The translations under genes and the position numbers were made by a program. Positions 1 to 11,296 of a DNA stretch of 40,053 bases are shown here, piece after piece. A model generated the notes under the pieces. That model did not search any database. It was not told where the DNA came from and worked only from the letters and a program-made list of their open reading frames with translations. Origin of the DNA: Batkoa obscura (taxonomy: Eukaryota > Entomophthoromycota > Entomophthoromycetes > Entomophthorales > Batkoaceae); contig JASVEC010000153.1 of assembly GCA_030770535.1 (NCBI GenBank), positions 1 through 40,053 on the forward strand, read 5' to 3'. Numbering within the stretch: the stretch's first letter is position 1; each line of letters opens with the position of its first letter.

Positions 1-840
1 CTTTAACATATTCGGTAGATTCTGGCTCTAAACTTCTCATCATTTCTTTTGATTTTCGAATAATGATAAAAGGAAAAGAAAGAAACAAATATTACCAACA
101 TGATAATGGAGGATAATTATTTATACTAATAAAAAACTTATAGATTCATCATCCAAGTCATTGATATAAATAGAAGCATAAAACAGCAACTTGTAACCAA
201 GCGAAAACAACAAACTACCAAGTATAGCGGAAAAGTATAATTTAAAAAAAGCTTGGAAAAAGAAACTGAAAAATAAAAATAAACCTGAAAGACTTAACTT
301 ATGATAATGATTTGTATAAAGTTGTGTGTTAATAGTCCAATAAATATGCCTAGCAATAATCCAAAATTTATACTTAATAAAATATTAGCTAATAGTTCAA
401 TATGCGCCACTATCGATCCCATTATTATCCCTATAAGTACACTACCTACTAAATTTATAATTAATTTAATATGTACTTGTCGTCGGAATTCCAAATAAGC
501 GCTCTCTACTTCATATACATCCTCTATCGTTGGCATTTTTAACCAGTATAGCAATAGTATGTTACTCACCAATATGCATAGTATAAAAAAGAACTTGAAG
601 CCAACGATAAAAATATTGATATTTTAATGTTTTTTGATCGTATTTTAATATGAATATTCCCAATAAAACTAGCAAGGATCCAACTACATAAACAGCTTGA
701 AATAAACCAACTAAACATTGAAGTTAAACTTGGCTATTTTTAATCTACAGAAATACAAGTACCTGAGGACCTTAAAACGGAATCAATATTATTCCAGCAT
801 CCATTTGAAAGTTTTAATAAATGATATAAAAAAGATTTAG
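1..840 (-). CDS. Partial multi-pass membrane protein, unrecognised (runs off the left edge)
   Basis: Minus-strand coding pieces run leftward to the window edge, so the C-terminus is missing. A clear intron lies at 711-762 (GTACTT...TTTAG, 52 nt); the exon before it reads SNGCWNNIDSVLRSS and the exon after it begins VGLFQAVYVVGSLLVLLGIF, a membrane helix. Further left are AYLEFRRQVHIK followed by two hydrophobic helices (about 480-300), another helix (LGSLLFSLGYKLLFYASIY, about 230-160), and an exon at the edge containing MMRSLEPESTEYVK. At least four or five membrane segments can be seen. The junctions between the middle exons are not resolved: the acceptor near 500 is ambiguous. The 5' end and start codon are not identified. 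I do not recognise the family. Composition and splice-like signals support a real gene, but the exact model is uncertain. Confidence 0.45.
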
Positions 841-1347
841 TTTGATATCATTTTTCTATTTATTTATACCTTAAAGTACCCATGATTTCTACCATTGTTT
901 TTGTCCACCTCACGTTTGCTTAAAATTAAAAAAGTAAAACTTAACCTTAATTGAGAGGTACTATGAATTCATATCATATTAAGTACTTTAGAGCTAACAA
1001 TGAGTAATGAATACTATCATTAAAAATACTTTGAACTTTAAAAGTCAATTGTTTAAAATTGATCCCATTAAAACTGTATAAGTTTGGATATACTACTAAT
1101 ACAATAGACTGCAATGAGTAATTAAATAAATTATTCAAAGTAAAATCTCAAAAATACAAGCTACCATGTGTAAAGTAATTCCCTTTATTTAGGAAAAACA
1201 TCATTCTTTTATTCTGATCTTGGACTAGCCTTTTTAAGACGATTTTTAATATGCTATTTAAGATTTACAAAAAATCGGAGATTTTGCAATTATAGTTTGC
1301 TTGATTAATAATTTAAATAAATATTAACAATTCAAATTAGAGAGTAA
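841..1347. other. Intergenic, possibly 5' end of the left membrane gene
   Basis: AT-rich sequence. A short minus-strand ATG frame near 905-880 could be the first exon of the membrane protein, but I could not connect it. Nothing else recognised. Confidence 0.3.
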
Positions 1348-1419
1348 AGCATCTTGGCGCAGAGGAAGCGCGCGGGGCTCATAACCCCGAGGTCGAAGGA
1401 TCGAAACCTTCAGATGCTA
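1348..1419 (+). tRNA. Initiator tRNA-Met (CAT)
   Basis: A 72-nt cloverleaf with acceptor AGCATCT pairing with AGATGCT (1412-1418) and discriminator A. The anticodon CAT is at 1380-1382 in the loop CTCATAA, closed by a CGGGG/CCCCG stem. Eukaryotic initiator marks are present: an A1:U72-type first pair and the T-loop ATCGAAA (A54 and A60 in place of the TTC-type loop), which separates it from elongator Met. There is no intron. It supplies the Met-tRNAi used at start codons. Confidence 0.97.
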
Positions 1420-1439
1420 TAAAACTGTTTTGGACAGTC

Positions 1440-1444
1440 TTTTT
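1440..1444 (+). terminator. Pol III terminator of the initiator tRNA
   Basis: A run of five T (AGTCTTTTTG) starting 21 nt after the tRNA is the usual RNA polymerase III stop signal. Confidence 0.8.
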
Positions 1445-2329
1445 GTAACTATACTATCCTATCGTAAACAATTTTTTTACTGTTTTGATATAACAAAGTG
1501 TTAGATTTAATATTGTCATAAATATATATGAGTTCAATAGTTTTAAAATTTCAAAAAGTAAAGTTTGAATAAATTTAAATACGGTGTTTTTTGTTTTGAT
1601 GTTTGTCAAATATTTCTTTAATTCCATGTTGTATAAAAAATGAGTAAAGCAGTAAAATACCAACCACAACCCTATAAATAAGTTGTAATATTTTATATTT
1701 CAATAGAATAGCAGGTTTTTTCACTAAAGTATGCATTTTATTAAGGATACATACATGTAGCTTCTACTAAATTTCACTGTTTTGAAATCTTGAGAATACC
1801 CTGAATCTTTTTTTCGTTTTTAGCAACTATTTAATACAAATGGTTTGAAATAATCTCATGAAATTCAATAGTACATTCAAAAGGCACTATTAGTCCAAAA
1901 ATTAGAACTTTATTTTAAAATAGAGCTAAATCTATTAACTCTAATCATTAAACCATCATCCCTTCACTCACAAGGTCAATTGCAGATAAACTATCGAAAA
2001 AAACTGGAATTGGCTATTCAATTAATTCATCTCCCACGGCAAAAGACGTCATTCCAGTTTAAAATAGGTCGTTGTTTTAGGCTTGGATTACCAAATTAGT
2101 AAATATTAAGTGTAATGAATTAATATTAACTGACACAAGATTAAGGTAAGGAAAAAGTAGTGTTTTTAAATTTTGCTTTTTTATTTGTTTTATCAAAAAA
2201 ATTAATAGATTCAATTATAAAAAATAAAATAACAATCATAATAAATAATAAAGTTAATAGCAGGAATAATTTTCAACTTCAAGTATAACAACAAAAAAGT
2301 CCAAAGACAACCCAACAAACTCATAAAAT
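1445..2329. other. Intergenic; upstream region of the RhoGAP gene
   Basis: AT-rich, no convincing gene. A short minus-strand frame at 1454-1669 has no homology I can see and lacks coding composition. Confidence 0.4.
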
Positions 2330-4339
2330 ATGTCTTTCCCTTCTCTCAACACATTATTAAATACCAAGCCTGAGATAGGAGTTACGGAGGTAACTATCGA
2401 ATCATTTGCAAGCTCGGATAAATCATTAAAAACTGAAGAGACACCGTTATTATCAGGAGGTAGTCCCAACTCTTTTTTAACCAATACTCCAAGGTTACTA
2501 GATGAAAAAATAGATAAAAAATTGCATCGACGTTCTCAATCGGATAATTCATTAGGTAATAGTGTAAAAATGAGTAATGGTTCACCCCTAAAATCACCAA
2601 GTGCGCTGGAAGCGGTAAGATTGTTGGCAAAGACGCATACGAGCGAAAAGAGAAGTGAAAGTCCAAGTGGGGGTAATGGATTTAAAATTTCAAATTTGTT
2701 TTGGAGCTTGGAAGACCCATTACCAAAAACAAGTAAGCTTATGATTAAAATTAAGCTGTATTTTTTTTATAAATTTTAGGTAATAGTTATTCAAGTTCTG
2801 TTTTATTTTCGGGTTGGAACAATAGTTATGAGTCGTCAGCAAAGGTGGGCGGTAAGGTATTTAAAATACCTTTAAGTCAAGCGGTAGAAAATTCGATGGT
2901 TAATAAAGAAGTTCCTTTACCTGCCGTGGTTATTAGGTGTATTGAATACCTCGATAATGAAGGTAGCTTTTATTTATTTAATTTAGTAATTTATATTAAA
3001 CAACAAAAATAACAATGTAGGACTAAATGAGGTTGGATTATATAGAATACCAGGCAGTACTAGTTTAGTCGGACAACTAAAAGCGAAGTTTGATAGTGGA
3101 CAAGATTGTTTATTAAATGAAGACTCACCAGACCCACATGCAGTAGCTACTTTATTTAAGTTGTTTTTAAGGGAGTTACCAGAGACCATATTAACTAAAA
3201 AAGCTTTAACGCAAACTAATCATTTTTTAGCAAGTACAAACGTAATAGACTCCTCAGAAAAACCATTGATACCCAGTCACATCGATAACCGTGGGATCCA
3301 TTTAGCTGAACAAATTAAATTATTATTACAGGATATACCAAATGCCAATTATTATTTATTACATTGGACTTTTAGGCATTTGAGTAGAATTGTGCAGAAT
3401 AGTTCGATTAATAAAATGAATTTATCGAATTTGGGAGTCATATTTTGTCCCACTTTAGCTATTACTTCGAAATTATTTCGTATCTTAGTGGAATATAATG
3501 AGCTCATCTTCCCCCTACCAAGGCCGCCTTTCGACCAAAGTAGTAAAAAGCCATCACCAAGGCCATATTCTATTTCAAGTGTACAAACGAATAATTCAAC
3601 AGATAAAAGTTCGAATCAATCTTCTATCAATTCATTATCAAATTTATTAAAGTTAAAACAATTGGACTGTAAATATAAATCATCACCTTTAAAAACAGAT
3701 AATAATAAAATTGAAACAAAAGAAAAAGAAAATAAAAATACATTATTGTTTGAAAATCTAGCTGCATTAAGTGAGATGTTAAAGTTTGGACCTGGAAAAA
3801 CAGAGGACAAAGATAACTCAATTAATGGTTCTCAAAGAAGTCGAAATTCCATTATATCATATCAATCTAGTCCAAGGGTAAGACGATCACAATCTATTGA
3901 TTCTCCAAGGATTTCTATTATTGATGATAATAATGACAGTAGTAATGATCTACCCTCCTCTTTATTTGTTCAACCTGAAAAAGAATATGAAACTAAACCA
4001 AAAGTAATGACGGAAAAGGATAGAAAAAATAGCTCGCCTGGTATATTGCATTTGGATTATTATGATGGTCACGGTATTGCTCAAGCGTTGTTAAATATGA
4101 AGACTAGGAGAAATCAAAGTAGTATTAATAGGCAGCCTATTCAAAAGAGTAATTTTAATTTATTAAAACAACAAGAACTAAAGGGATCGAATGCTGAAAA
4201 TGGTGCTGGACTAAAGAAATCAGAGTCACCTGTATCTTCCCCGAATATATCACACCCGTTCAAGTTAGCTACTGAGGATGAAATTTTAAAGTCAAAAGCG
4301 TTGCTTAAAAAAGTAGATAAAGAGGATACTGGAGAGTAA
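2330..4339 (+). CDS. Rho GTPase-activating protein (RhoGAP domain)
   Basis: Three exons: 2330-2732, 2780-2962 and 3021-4339, with introns of 47 and 58 nt. All frames join and give 634 aa. Residues 1-150 are Ser-rich and low complexity. The RhoGAP domain spans about 160-360: VFKIPLSQAV, then VGLYRIPGS containing the arginine finger (R204), KLFLRELPETIL, and MNLSNLGVIFCPTL with the conserved Asn (about N329) and Pro. These are the family's catalytic and GTPase-contact motifs, so it should speed GTP hydrolysis on a Rho/Cdc42-type GTPase and act in polarity or actin control. No SH3, PH or F-BAR domain is visible. The tail (about 360-634) is Ser/Asn/Lys-rich with several S-P sites, suggesting phosphoregulation (inference). 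The domain assignment is sure; the exact orthologue is not. Confidence 0.93.
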
Positions 4340-4769
4340 AGGATTGCTTTGTAGGGGGATTGGAAAGTATATTGGGAATTTTTTTGTTATGTCATTTTGT
4401 CCTTTTTAAAGCAATGTTGAATTTAAAGAAATTATTAAATACCAAAGCAACAAAAAGTGGTACTATATAGTAAAGTGAATGGATTATTTATTTACGGATA
4501 AAGATGGTATGGCTGTAGGGTATGATAAGAATTTGAGGAGTTACTTTCCTTTTTAATAATAAAAATGAAGCTCCTAATTTATTTTTAATGAAGTAGTGCT
4601 TAGGTTGTAATCCTTTTCTAATTTATATTGCGTAGATTATTTTCTACTTGTATTATGTAGATTTAAATGTATTTGATTTATATGATTTGTTATATTATGT
4701 TATAAAATTTAGATTAGGTTTTAAATTTGATTTGTCATAGCCAATTTATAAGGTGAAGTTTGATTTGAT

Positions 4770-4872
4770 ATATGGAGATGTATTTTTTTGTTTAACAATT
4801 TTATTAACAATTTTTCCACTCACATAGCGCTTAAGATATGGAAAAAGTAATGAAACTAGAAAACATCCTTAT
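4770..4872 (+). mobile_element. GGGGATG MITE, copy 1
   Basis: An old copy in forward orientation (defined as the end with TGTATTTTTGT first). Left flank ATAT then GGAGATGTATTTTTTTG; core TTTTTCCACTCACATAGCGC; right end ACATCC then TTAT. The TSD is degraded (ATAT/TTAT). Confidence 0.8.
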
Positions 4873-5347
4873 TGTACACTTGTAATATTAAAGATCTGAA
4901 ACCTAAAATTTAAAGTTAATAAAAAATCATAATGTTAATGGGCTGCGGTATAAATAGTTACTAAATTTTATTAAGTGACAATAACTCAATGACCAACGTC
5001 AAAGACCCACTTAATTTCAGATAACAAATAGTACATTTTCAAACATGCTATTTAAAAATATTTTATATTAGTGTAAATAAAGTCCGAAAGATTAGAGGAT
5101 AGAAAGCAAAAATAAAATAGATTAGCCACTAAAATTTCAAAAATTAATAAACTCATGTTTTAAAGTTTAATAAATCTAATAGATTAATTTAAAACTTTTT
5201 TAATAAAAAGAATATAATAAATCAAAAAATGAGACTAAAAATATGCAATATAAAATTTATTCTCATTTACTATATTCGGTAATCGTTGCTATTTTATTTA
5301 AAATGACTAATTTAAATTAAAGCAAAAGATAAAGTCAAAAGAATACA

Positions 5348-5378
5348 ATTAAACTAAACCAAACTAAACCAAACTAAA
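5348..5378. repeat. Short tandem repeat, 10-nt unit
   Basis: About three copies of AAACTAAACC downstream of the GPCR stop codon. Simple sequence; no function inferred. Confidence 0.7.
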
Positions 5379-5527
5379 CTAGTATGCCTATTTATTCACA
5401 CAAACCCAATCTACTTTTAAATAGAAAAGAATAGGATTTACATTGGTCAACACCGTTGAGCTAAACATTCCCATCACTCCAAAATTCTTTAACATAGAAC
5501 AACTTCAAAAACTTTATAACCTTCTAA

Positions 5528-6544
5528 TTAACTCGTTTTGGAAAGCAATTTCCTAATAGCATTACCAGTATAAATAAATCCTACTTCAAAGCCTCTTAAA
5601 ATACTGGGATTTTTCAAAATAATTGTAATCAACACATAAAACTTGGCAATTGAATAAAGGATAGCGTATGCATATTGAAATTGGATAGGAGACACTTGAG
5701 AGGTAGTGAGTTCATAAATAGGTAACGAAATAAAGAATAAACCAGTTAAAAAATACACTATAGTAACAGGGATATATTTAATCAAAACATCTTTTGGTGT
5801 AATTGGAGCCGTTGGGACTGTTGTATATCTTTTCTCATTGATATGAGGATCCATGTCGTTTGGTTCTACAGGTTCTATAGAAGCTTCTGATCTTAAAACT
5901 TTTAAATTATATAACATTGGTGAATAAAATGGTAAATTTTCTTTCTTGTCAAAACGTGCCATTTTAAAGTAAGTGGATACAGTGATATAAATATGTAATA
6001 TACCAGCTGCTAATTGGGATACTATGAGTAATATGGTTGATAATATAGAAATCACTTCTTTACTATTATAACTAGTAGTACATTGTAGCTTAGAGTCTCT
6101 TAATTGAAATTGATTCATTGCGGATTGTATAGTACTAGTTAGACATATAATAGTGAAATGGATAAAGATAACTATAGACCAATTTTTGACGTTAGGTTTA
6201 CGATCTAGCACAACTGTTTCATAAAAGTAAGCGTAACGAAATATAACAGCACCTGGGAATAAAGTGACAGCTAAATTAAGTAGGAAACCCATAGCTTGAC
6301 ATAAGGATGGTGGAATCCTATTATCCATAGTAGAAACCCATTTTAAATTTAATGTTAAAGTGGAGACATCATAAAACAATAATACAAAACATAGTTGAAT
6401 AAGTAAGAAAGTGGCCAATCGAGAGTTGATCCTGATATCCGAGATAGATAAACTTAAAATCAATACATTAATTATAATAGAAAATACAGCAGATATTGAA
6501 ATTAATATAGCAAAAGCGTAGCCTAATAAGTCCTCACTGGACAT
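5528..6544 (-). CDS. Seven-transmembrane receptor, rhodopsin-like (class A-type) GPCR
   Basis: A single exon of 338 aa. Seven hydrophobic segments are visible: about 8-33, 42-64, 84-108, 122-146, 166-192, 252-278 and 290-314. A Cys before TM3 (SLCQAMGF) and one in the second outer loop (KLQCTTSY) could form the usual disulfide. The end of TM3 reads FRYAYFYE where DRY is expected, and TM7 ends ILKNPSILRGF where NPxxY would be. The third inner loop is about 60 residues, polar and acidic. It should sense an outside signal and couple to a heterotrimeric G protein; the ligand cannot be told. Early-diverging fungi carry expanded sets of such receptors (general knowledge). The start is the first ATG of the open frame; the stop lies 1.2 kb from the converging RhoGAP. 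Confidence 0.8.
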   Translation of the reverse strand: MSSEDLLGYAFAILISISAVFSIIINVLILSLSISDIRINSRLATFLLIQLCFVLLFYDVSTLTLNLKWVSTMDNRIPPSLCQAMGFLLNLAVTLFPGAVIFRYAYFYETVVLDRKPNVKNWSIVIFIHFTIICLTSTIQSAMNQFQLRDSKLQCTTSYNSKEVISILSTILLIVSQLAAGILHIYITVSTYFKMARFDKKENLPFYSPMLYNLKVLRSEASIEPVEPNDMDPHINEKRYTTVPTAPITPKDVLIKYIPVTIVYFLTGLFFISLPIYELTTSQVSPIQFQYAYAILYSIAKFYVLITIILKNPSILRGFEVGFIYTGNAIRKLLSKTS

Positions 6545-7734
6545 TTTAGAGTATTATGTTGGAAAAAGAGATTAAATTGATAGAAAAAGGTAGCTTGTTA
6601 ATAAGATTAAATTTTAGCTATATTTGGTTTTCTTTAGTGAATTTCTTTTGCATAAAAAGCTAGGCTTGCTAGTCTATTCTTGTAAAAAACCACTAAATTA
6701 TCGGTAGATTCAAAGTTTAATGCTTTGCTTTGAAATATGTTTTGAGTGGAAAAAAGAACGAAAATCCCTATTAATGTAAAAGCTAGATTCTCATTGATTT
6801 ATAATTTCATTTTATAGTTAATATATAATAAAGAATTAAAGAGTACTATGAAAAAAACGCAATAAATTGACTTATTTTATTCGAAACTTCTAAAGATATT
6901 GAACCATATCTTTTTTTCATTATGATGAATAACTAGTTCATTCCAAGAACAAAACACCTTATTTTAATAAAAACTTGAAAATTTAATAGTTTGATCAAGC
7001 TTCTATTTTGCTTAAATAGACAAATTACTTATTATAGTTAATATTAAACATGAGTGATTAATCGAAGTGATTATACCTGTTAATTTTTATTTTTGAACTC
7101 TATTTAAATTATTTTTTAACCCTCATTTTTTTGTATTTCATTATTATTATGGTGCTTTTATTATGGTTTGTTCTTCTACTACATAATCACTATCATACAA
7201 CAACAAACGAATTTCTGCATAGTTCTATTTGTATAACAATTTAGTGATACTTTATTTTATTTGTTTTAAAAAAAGGCTCTCCTAAATTTCAATAAAAATA
7301 TTTTTTATAAAAAATCATGCAATTTACTATGATTGAATAAAATGAGTATTTTGATTGCTTACCATTTAAAAAAAATTGTTCGTGACTTGAAATTCCATTT
7401 TCTTAATGTAGAAGATTCTATTTAAGGATATTAACAACCAATAATTTCTAAATCAAATTGCGTTTAGACTTTTGAAATATTAAGCAATAAATGCAATGTG
7501 TAATAAGCTGATAAAATAATGATATAAAGTTGTAGTTTTAGTATGCAACTTTGAATCTGCTGTGTAGTTCGGTGTGTATTTAACTGACGTTTGGATTCTT
7601 TATTTCATCTATTAAAATATCGGTTTATGATTATTAAAGAAAGTTGTAAATAATTTATCTTTTTAACAAGTTAGAAATTCTTGAATAAATTGAACTATTG
7701 AAAGCATGGTAGTTATATTTCATTATTTTTACTA

Positions 7735-8650
7735 TTATATCCAAAATTGAATTGCATTTAAACTATTAAATATTAAACTACAAATGTAAACTAAAGAGTT
7801 GAAGAATATGATATAATGATAGTAATCCCCTATGTTTAATAAAGTTCATTAAACTAAGTTTACGTTTAACACACATACCTTTTCCTTTGATTTACTAATA
7901 TTAAATGAAAGTATGGTTATACAATAAGGGTTATGAATAAATAGTATTTTTCTAGTAGTTTAAAACTATGGGTGATTTGTACTCATTGAAAATGTGGTTT
8001 ATCGGCTTTTGGATGTCTTATGTTATATCTCTTGAAATTTAATTTTATCTCAATGCCAAGAGGAGTACCATATGATCTTGTAAAACAATAATAAAAGCAC
8101 CTTATACTTAAGCTTTGTTCTAGTATTTACTTTGAAAAAGGTGTGTTAGGCTGTGAGCTTAATAACATAGTTAAAAATATGCTTTTTTATGTAGTTTGAA
8201 GGCTAGGGGTCCCAAGTATCTTGGTTTTAAAAGTAGAATAAAAAATAAAAAAGTGAAAAAATGAGTTTAAAGTAAACTATTAGAGTATAGGCTTGAGTTA
8301 CATATACCAAATCAGAATTACTTTCTTTTTTTAGAGGACATTGTATTCTATAACTTTTACATTCATTTTAACTAAATTAGCCCGAGTTGAAAAAGATTGA
8401 GAAAGTTTCTGGGCTAAGGTCAGCTTTATTGTTTTCTAAAACATTAGTATAATAAAAAAGTTTATAACCCTATTAACATTCATTTTCAATAATAATTTAG
8501 AATGTATTATTATTAAAATAAAATAAAACAACTCAAATTGTTAAATAAATAAATAAATAATTTTTTTCGAAATATATGTTATCCTTGGTCTTATTAGTTT
8601 TTTAAGCTTGTATTTAACATGTTAGTTTTTTTTAAAAACAATTATCTAAT
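7735..8650. repeat. Diverged tandem duplication, unit B
   Basis: Matches unit C (about 9050-9740) over several hundred bases. For example, TTTAATAAAGTTCATTAAAC (B) lines up with TTTAATAAAAGCTCATTAGA (C), and both continue into an AATATTAAATGAAA block, a TAGTAGTTTAAA block, a TTATCTCAAT block and an AAAATAAAATAAAAC block. B carries about 250 bp (around 8200-8460) absent from C. A third, shorter match lies at 7437-7530. B is interrupted by no MITE: the site occupied in C reads ACCATATGATC here. Confidence 0.65.
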
Positions 8651-9049
8651 CAATATAACTATTTAACTAATACAGCTATTCAAACATCTAAAAGTTTTAA
8701 TATAATAATAATTATTTTTAAGAGTTTATTTACAAACTCACTTACTAAAATCTTTCTATAATATAGAGTCATTTGAAAGCTTAGAGTTAATTGTTATAAC
8801 AGATTGTAGTTTGATATGTTTTATTATTATTAGTTTGCAGTCAGTATTTTTTTATATGAATTAATAGCTATAGCTTTTATGATATCCTTGAATTTGTATA
8901 AAAAATAGTAGTTATAAATTTTAAATATATCTAGCTAGAACTTGTTCTACCAATTAAAAACTTTTGATTAAATTCAAGTTACTGAAAGTATACATTGCTA
9001 AACTGTCATTTTTATTACTCTAAAATGGAATGGCGCTTTTACTTTTTTA

Positions 9050-9740
9050 TATATTTATTTTAACTACATATGCAAATGCAATAAAATTGCGGAATACTAA
9101 ACAATAATAGTAATTTACTATATTTAATAAAAGCTCATTAGACTCAGCTCATGTTTAATACACACAACTATTCTTTAAGCTTATTAATATTAAATGAAAC
9201 TATAGTTTACATTAATGGTTATAAATAACATTTTTAGTAGTTTAAAGTTTTGTAGCTGATTTATATTTGTTAAGGATAATAATTTTTCGGGTTTTAATAG
9301 CATTATTGTTTTGTTTTGAGATTTAATCTTATCTCAATATTAATTAAAGTAGAAATGTCTTTTTTTGTTTAAGAAATCCATTGTGTTTTTCCATTAAAAA
9401 GCATTTAAAAATGGAGAAAATAATATAATCAAAAGAGACATCCCCATATGGTTTAGAGCTATAATAAATTTATCTCGATTTCTAAGCTCTAATCGTATGT
9501 TTATTTGAGGCAAAAAGTGGTGTTAAGTAGATATTTAATATTAGAGTCAAAGGTTTGGTATAGTTTTTGATATTGATTGTATTAATAATAATTTCAAACA
9601 AGTTATCTAAAAAATAAAATAAAACTATTCGAATTTTCAAATAAATACGCTTTTTAAAATAGTTAATTTTTCATACTAGCTTTGACTATATTAATTTATT
9701 AGCTTATTACATAATTTTATTAAATTTATATTTAAATTTA
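9050..9740. repeat. Diverged tandem duplication, unit C
   Basis: Second copy of the duplicated non-coding segment, in the same orientation as unit B. It has MITE copy 2 inserted (9353-9449) where unit B has an unoccupied ATAT. Both copies are non-coding in all frames and well diverged, so the duplication is old. Confidence 0.65.
9353..9449 (+). mobile_element. GGGGATG MITE, copy 2 (left tip lost)
   Basis: Forward orientation. The left end starts directly at ATGTCTTTTTTTG, so the GGGG tip and probably its TSD are lost. The right end ACATCCCC is intact and followed by ATAT. The aligned paralogous segment has ATAT at 8070-8073 without the element, an apparent empty site. Confidence 0.75.
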
Positions 9741-11296
9741 CTAGCTTTTATTTAAAAATTAAAAAAACAGTTATTTAGTTTATAAAATATTTCTATAAAC
9801 TTTTGAATGTCATTAACAACATCCCTCTCAACTTAGTGAAACTATTATTCTAGATACTATAACTTAGATCATTCACTTCGATCTGACTTAATATTGGTCT
9901 CAGTTTACTAATTACTTGAATAAGTTTGTACAAGGCTGAATTTAAAACAGTCAATCCCGTCTTATTCAGATCTAATCCAGGTACCCTAGAATTCGAGTGT
10001 CTTTATTCAATTGTGTAGTTAATTTTCTATTTGTTTACTCACTTCTCACGAACCACTTATCACCTTTAACTTGTAATCTCTTACTCTTCATTTCGCTCAC
10101 TTATACTTTTAAAAGGGTTGAGTACTCCTAAATGTTTTATTATTGAGATTTTAAATATATGGAATACAATCATTTCAAACAGATACAATTTACGTAATTT
10201 TAATCATTTTTTATTTTAATTTTTCTATACTAATTATGAAGTTTAGTTATAAATTTTTTATTAAAAAGATAAAAAATCATCAAAAAGCGGCCATTTTGCC
10301 ATTCACATGTGGAGTATATATTTACGAACTAGACGTATCTATACTAACAGCAGCTCTTCCATTATTACCAGTAGAAGCCTCCTGTACCACTATCATAAAA
10401 AATCTTTGACTATTGTTCTTTTCAATTTAACCTTATAGCTCAGCTTTGAGACATTAACATTTCATTATTCTAATTCGATATGAACCCTTAATCTCTATTC
10501 TCTAGCTAACCTCAACTAATTAGGCCAATTTCCAGCTAGTTTGACTACTCTTGTACAATTCATTTTTGTTGGTGCTAAACTTCTTGTCATCGTAACTGCA
10601 TGGATTGAATAAATATTTGTTACTTTTACGCTTTCCCTCTCTTCTTCTCTTGCTATATCATTTTTACTAAGGAAATTTCCTACTTAATCTTTAAATTCAA
10701 ATTAGAAGCACATTTGAAGCTAAAGCTTTGGTCGACATTGTCCCTAATTGTTCTCCCTTACCTTTTTCTTCTTCCGTTAATCTCTAACTTAAAGAGCTTT
10801 TCCTTTTTATTTCTCTTTTAAACTAATAAAAAACCTATCTTATATTATCCTCCATTAAATACTTCAATACATTACCTCATTGTATAGTAAACTAACGTCT
10901 TATTTGAATGTTGATCAAATTAAAATTTCTTTTCTCTTGATAATATGAATTTGTTCCTTAATGAACTTGATTCTTTCTAATCCTAGAATAATAACTCTTT
11001 TTTCCTTTTTACCTTATAACTTGCTTTTAATTTGACTATCTTGCATAATCAAATCCACTAACTTTGATAAAAAATAGCTTTCTTTGATTTTATCTTCCTT
11101 AGGTAATTCACACTTGTACCACTACTATTTAAATAAATTAAATATTCAAAATTTCAATAAAATTCAACCGAAATAATTATTTATAAAATAAAAACAAAAT
11201 AAAATAAAATTCAAATGACTTACAATTAATTAAAACTTCATAACTTAATTATATTAAATAATTTTTTATTCTTCTTTACTTTACTTTTACTTTTAT

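Larger units (their letters stand above)
4340..5527. other. Convergent intergenic region between RhoGAP and GPCR genes
   Basis: Lies between the 3' ends of two converging genes. It holds one MITE copy (4770-4872) and a short tandem repeat at about 5348-5378. No other gene seen. Confidence 0.5.
6545..11296. other. Gene desert of 4.75 kb
   Basis: No convincing gene on either strand. It contains the diverged tandem duplication (about 7735-8650 and 9050-9740, with a shorter third piece near 7437-7530), MITE copy 2, and from about 9830 to 11150 a stretch that is pyrimidine-rich on the plus strand and reads like decayed coding DNA on the minus strand. The right part is downstream of the biotin gene. 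Confidence 0.5.
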
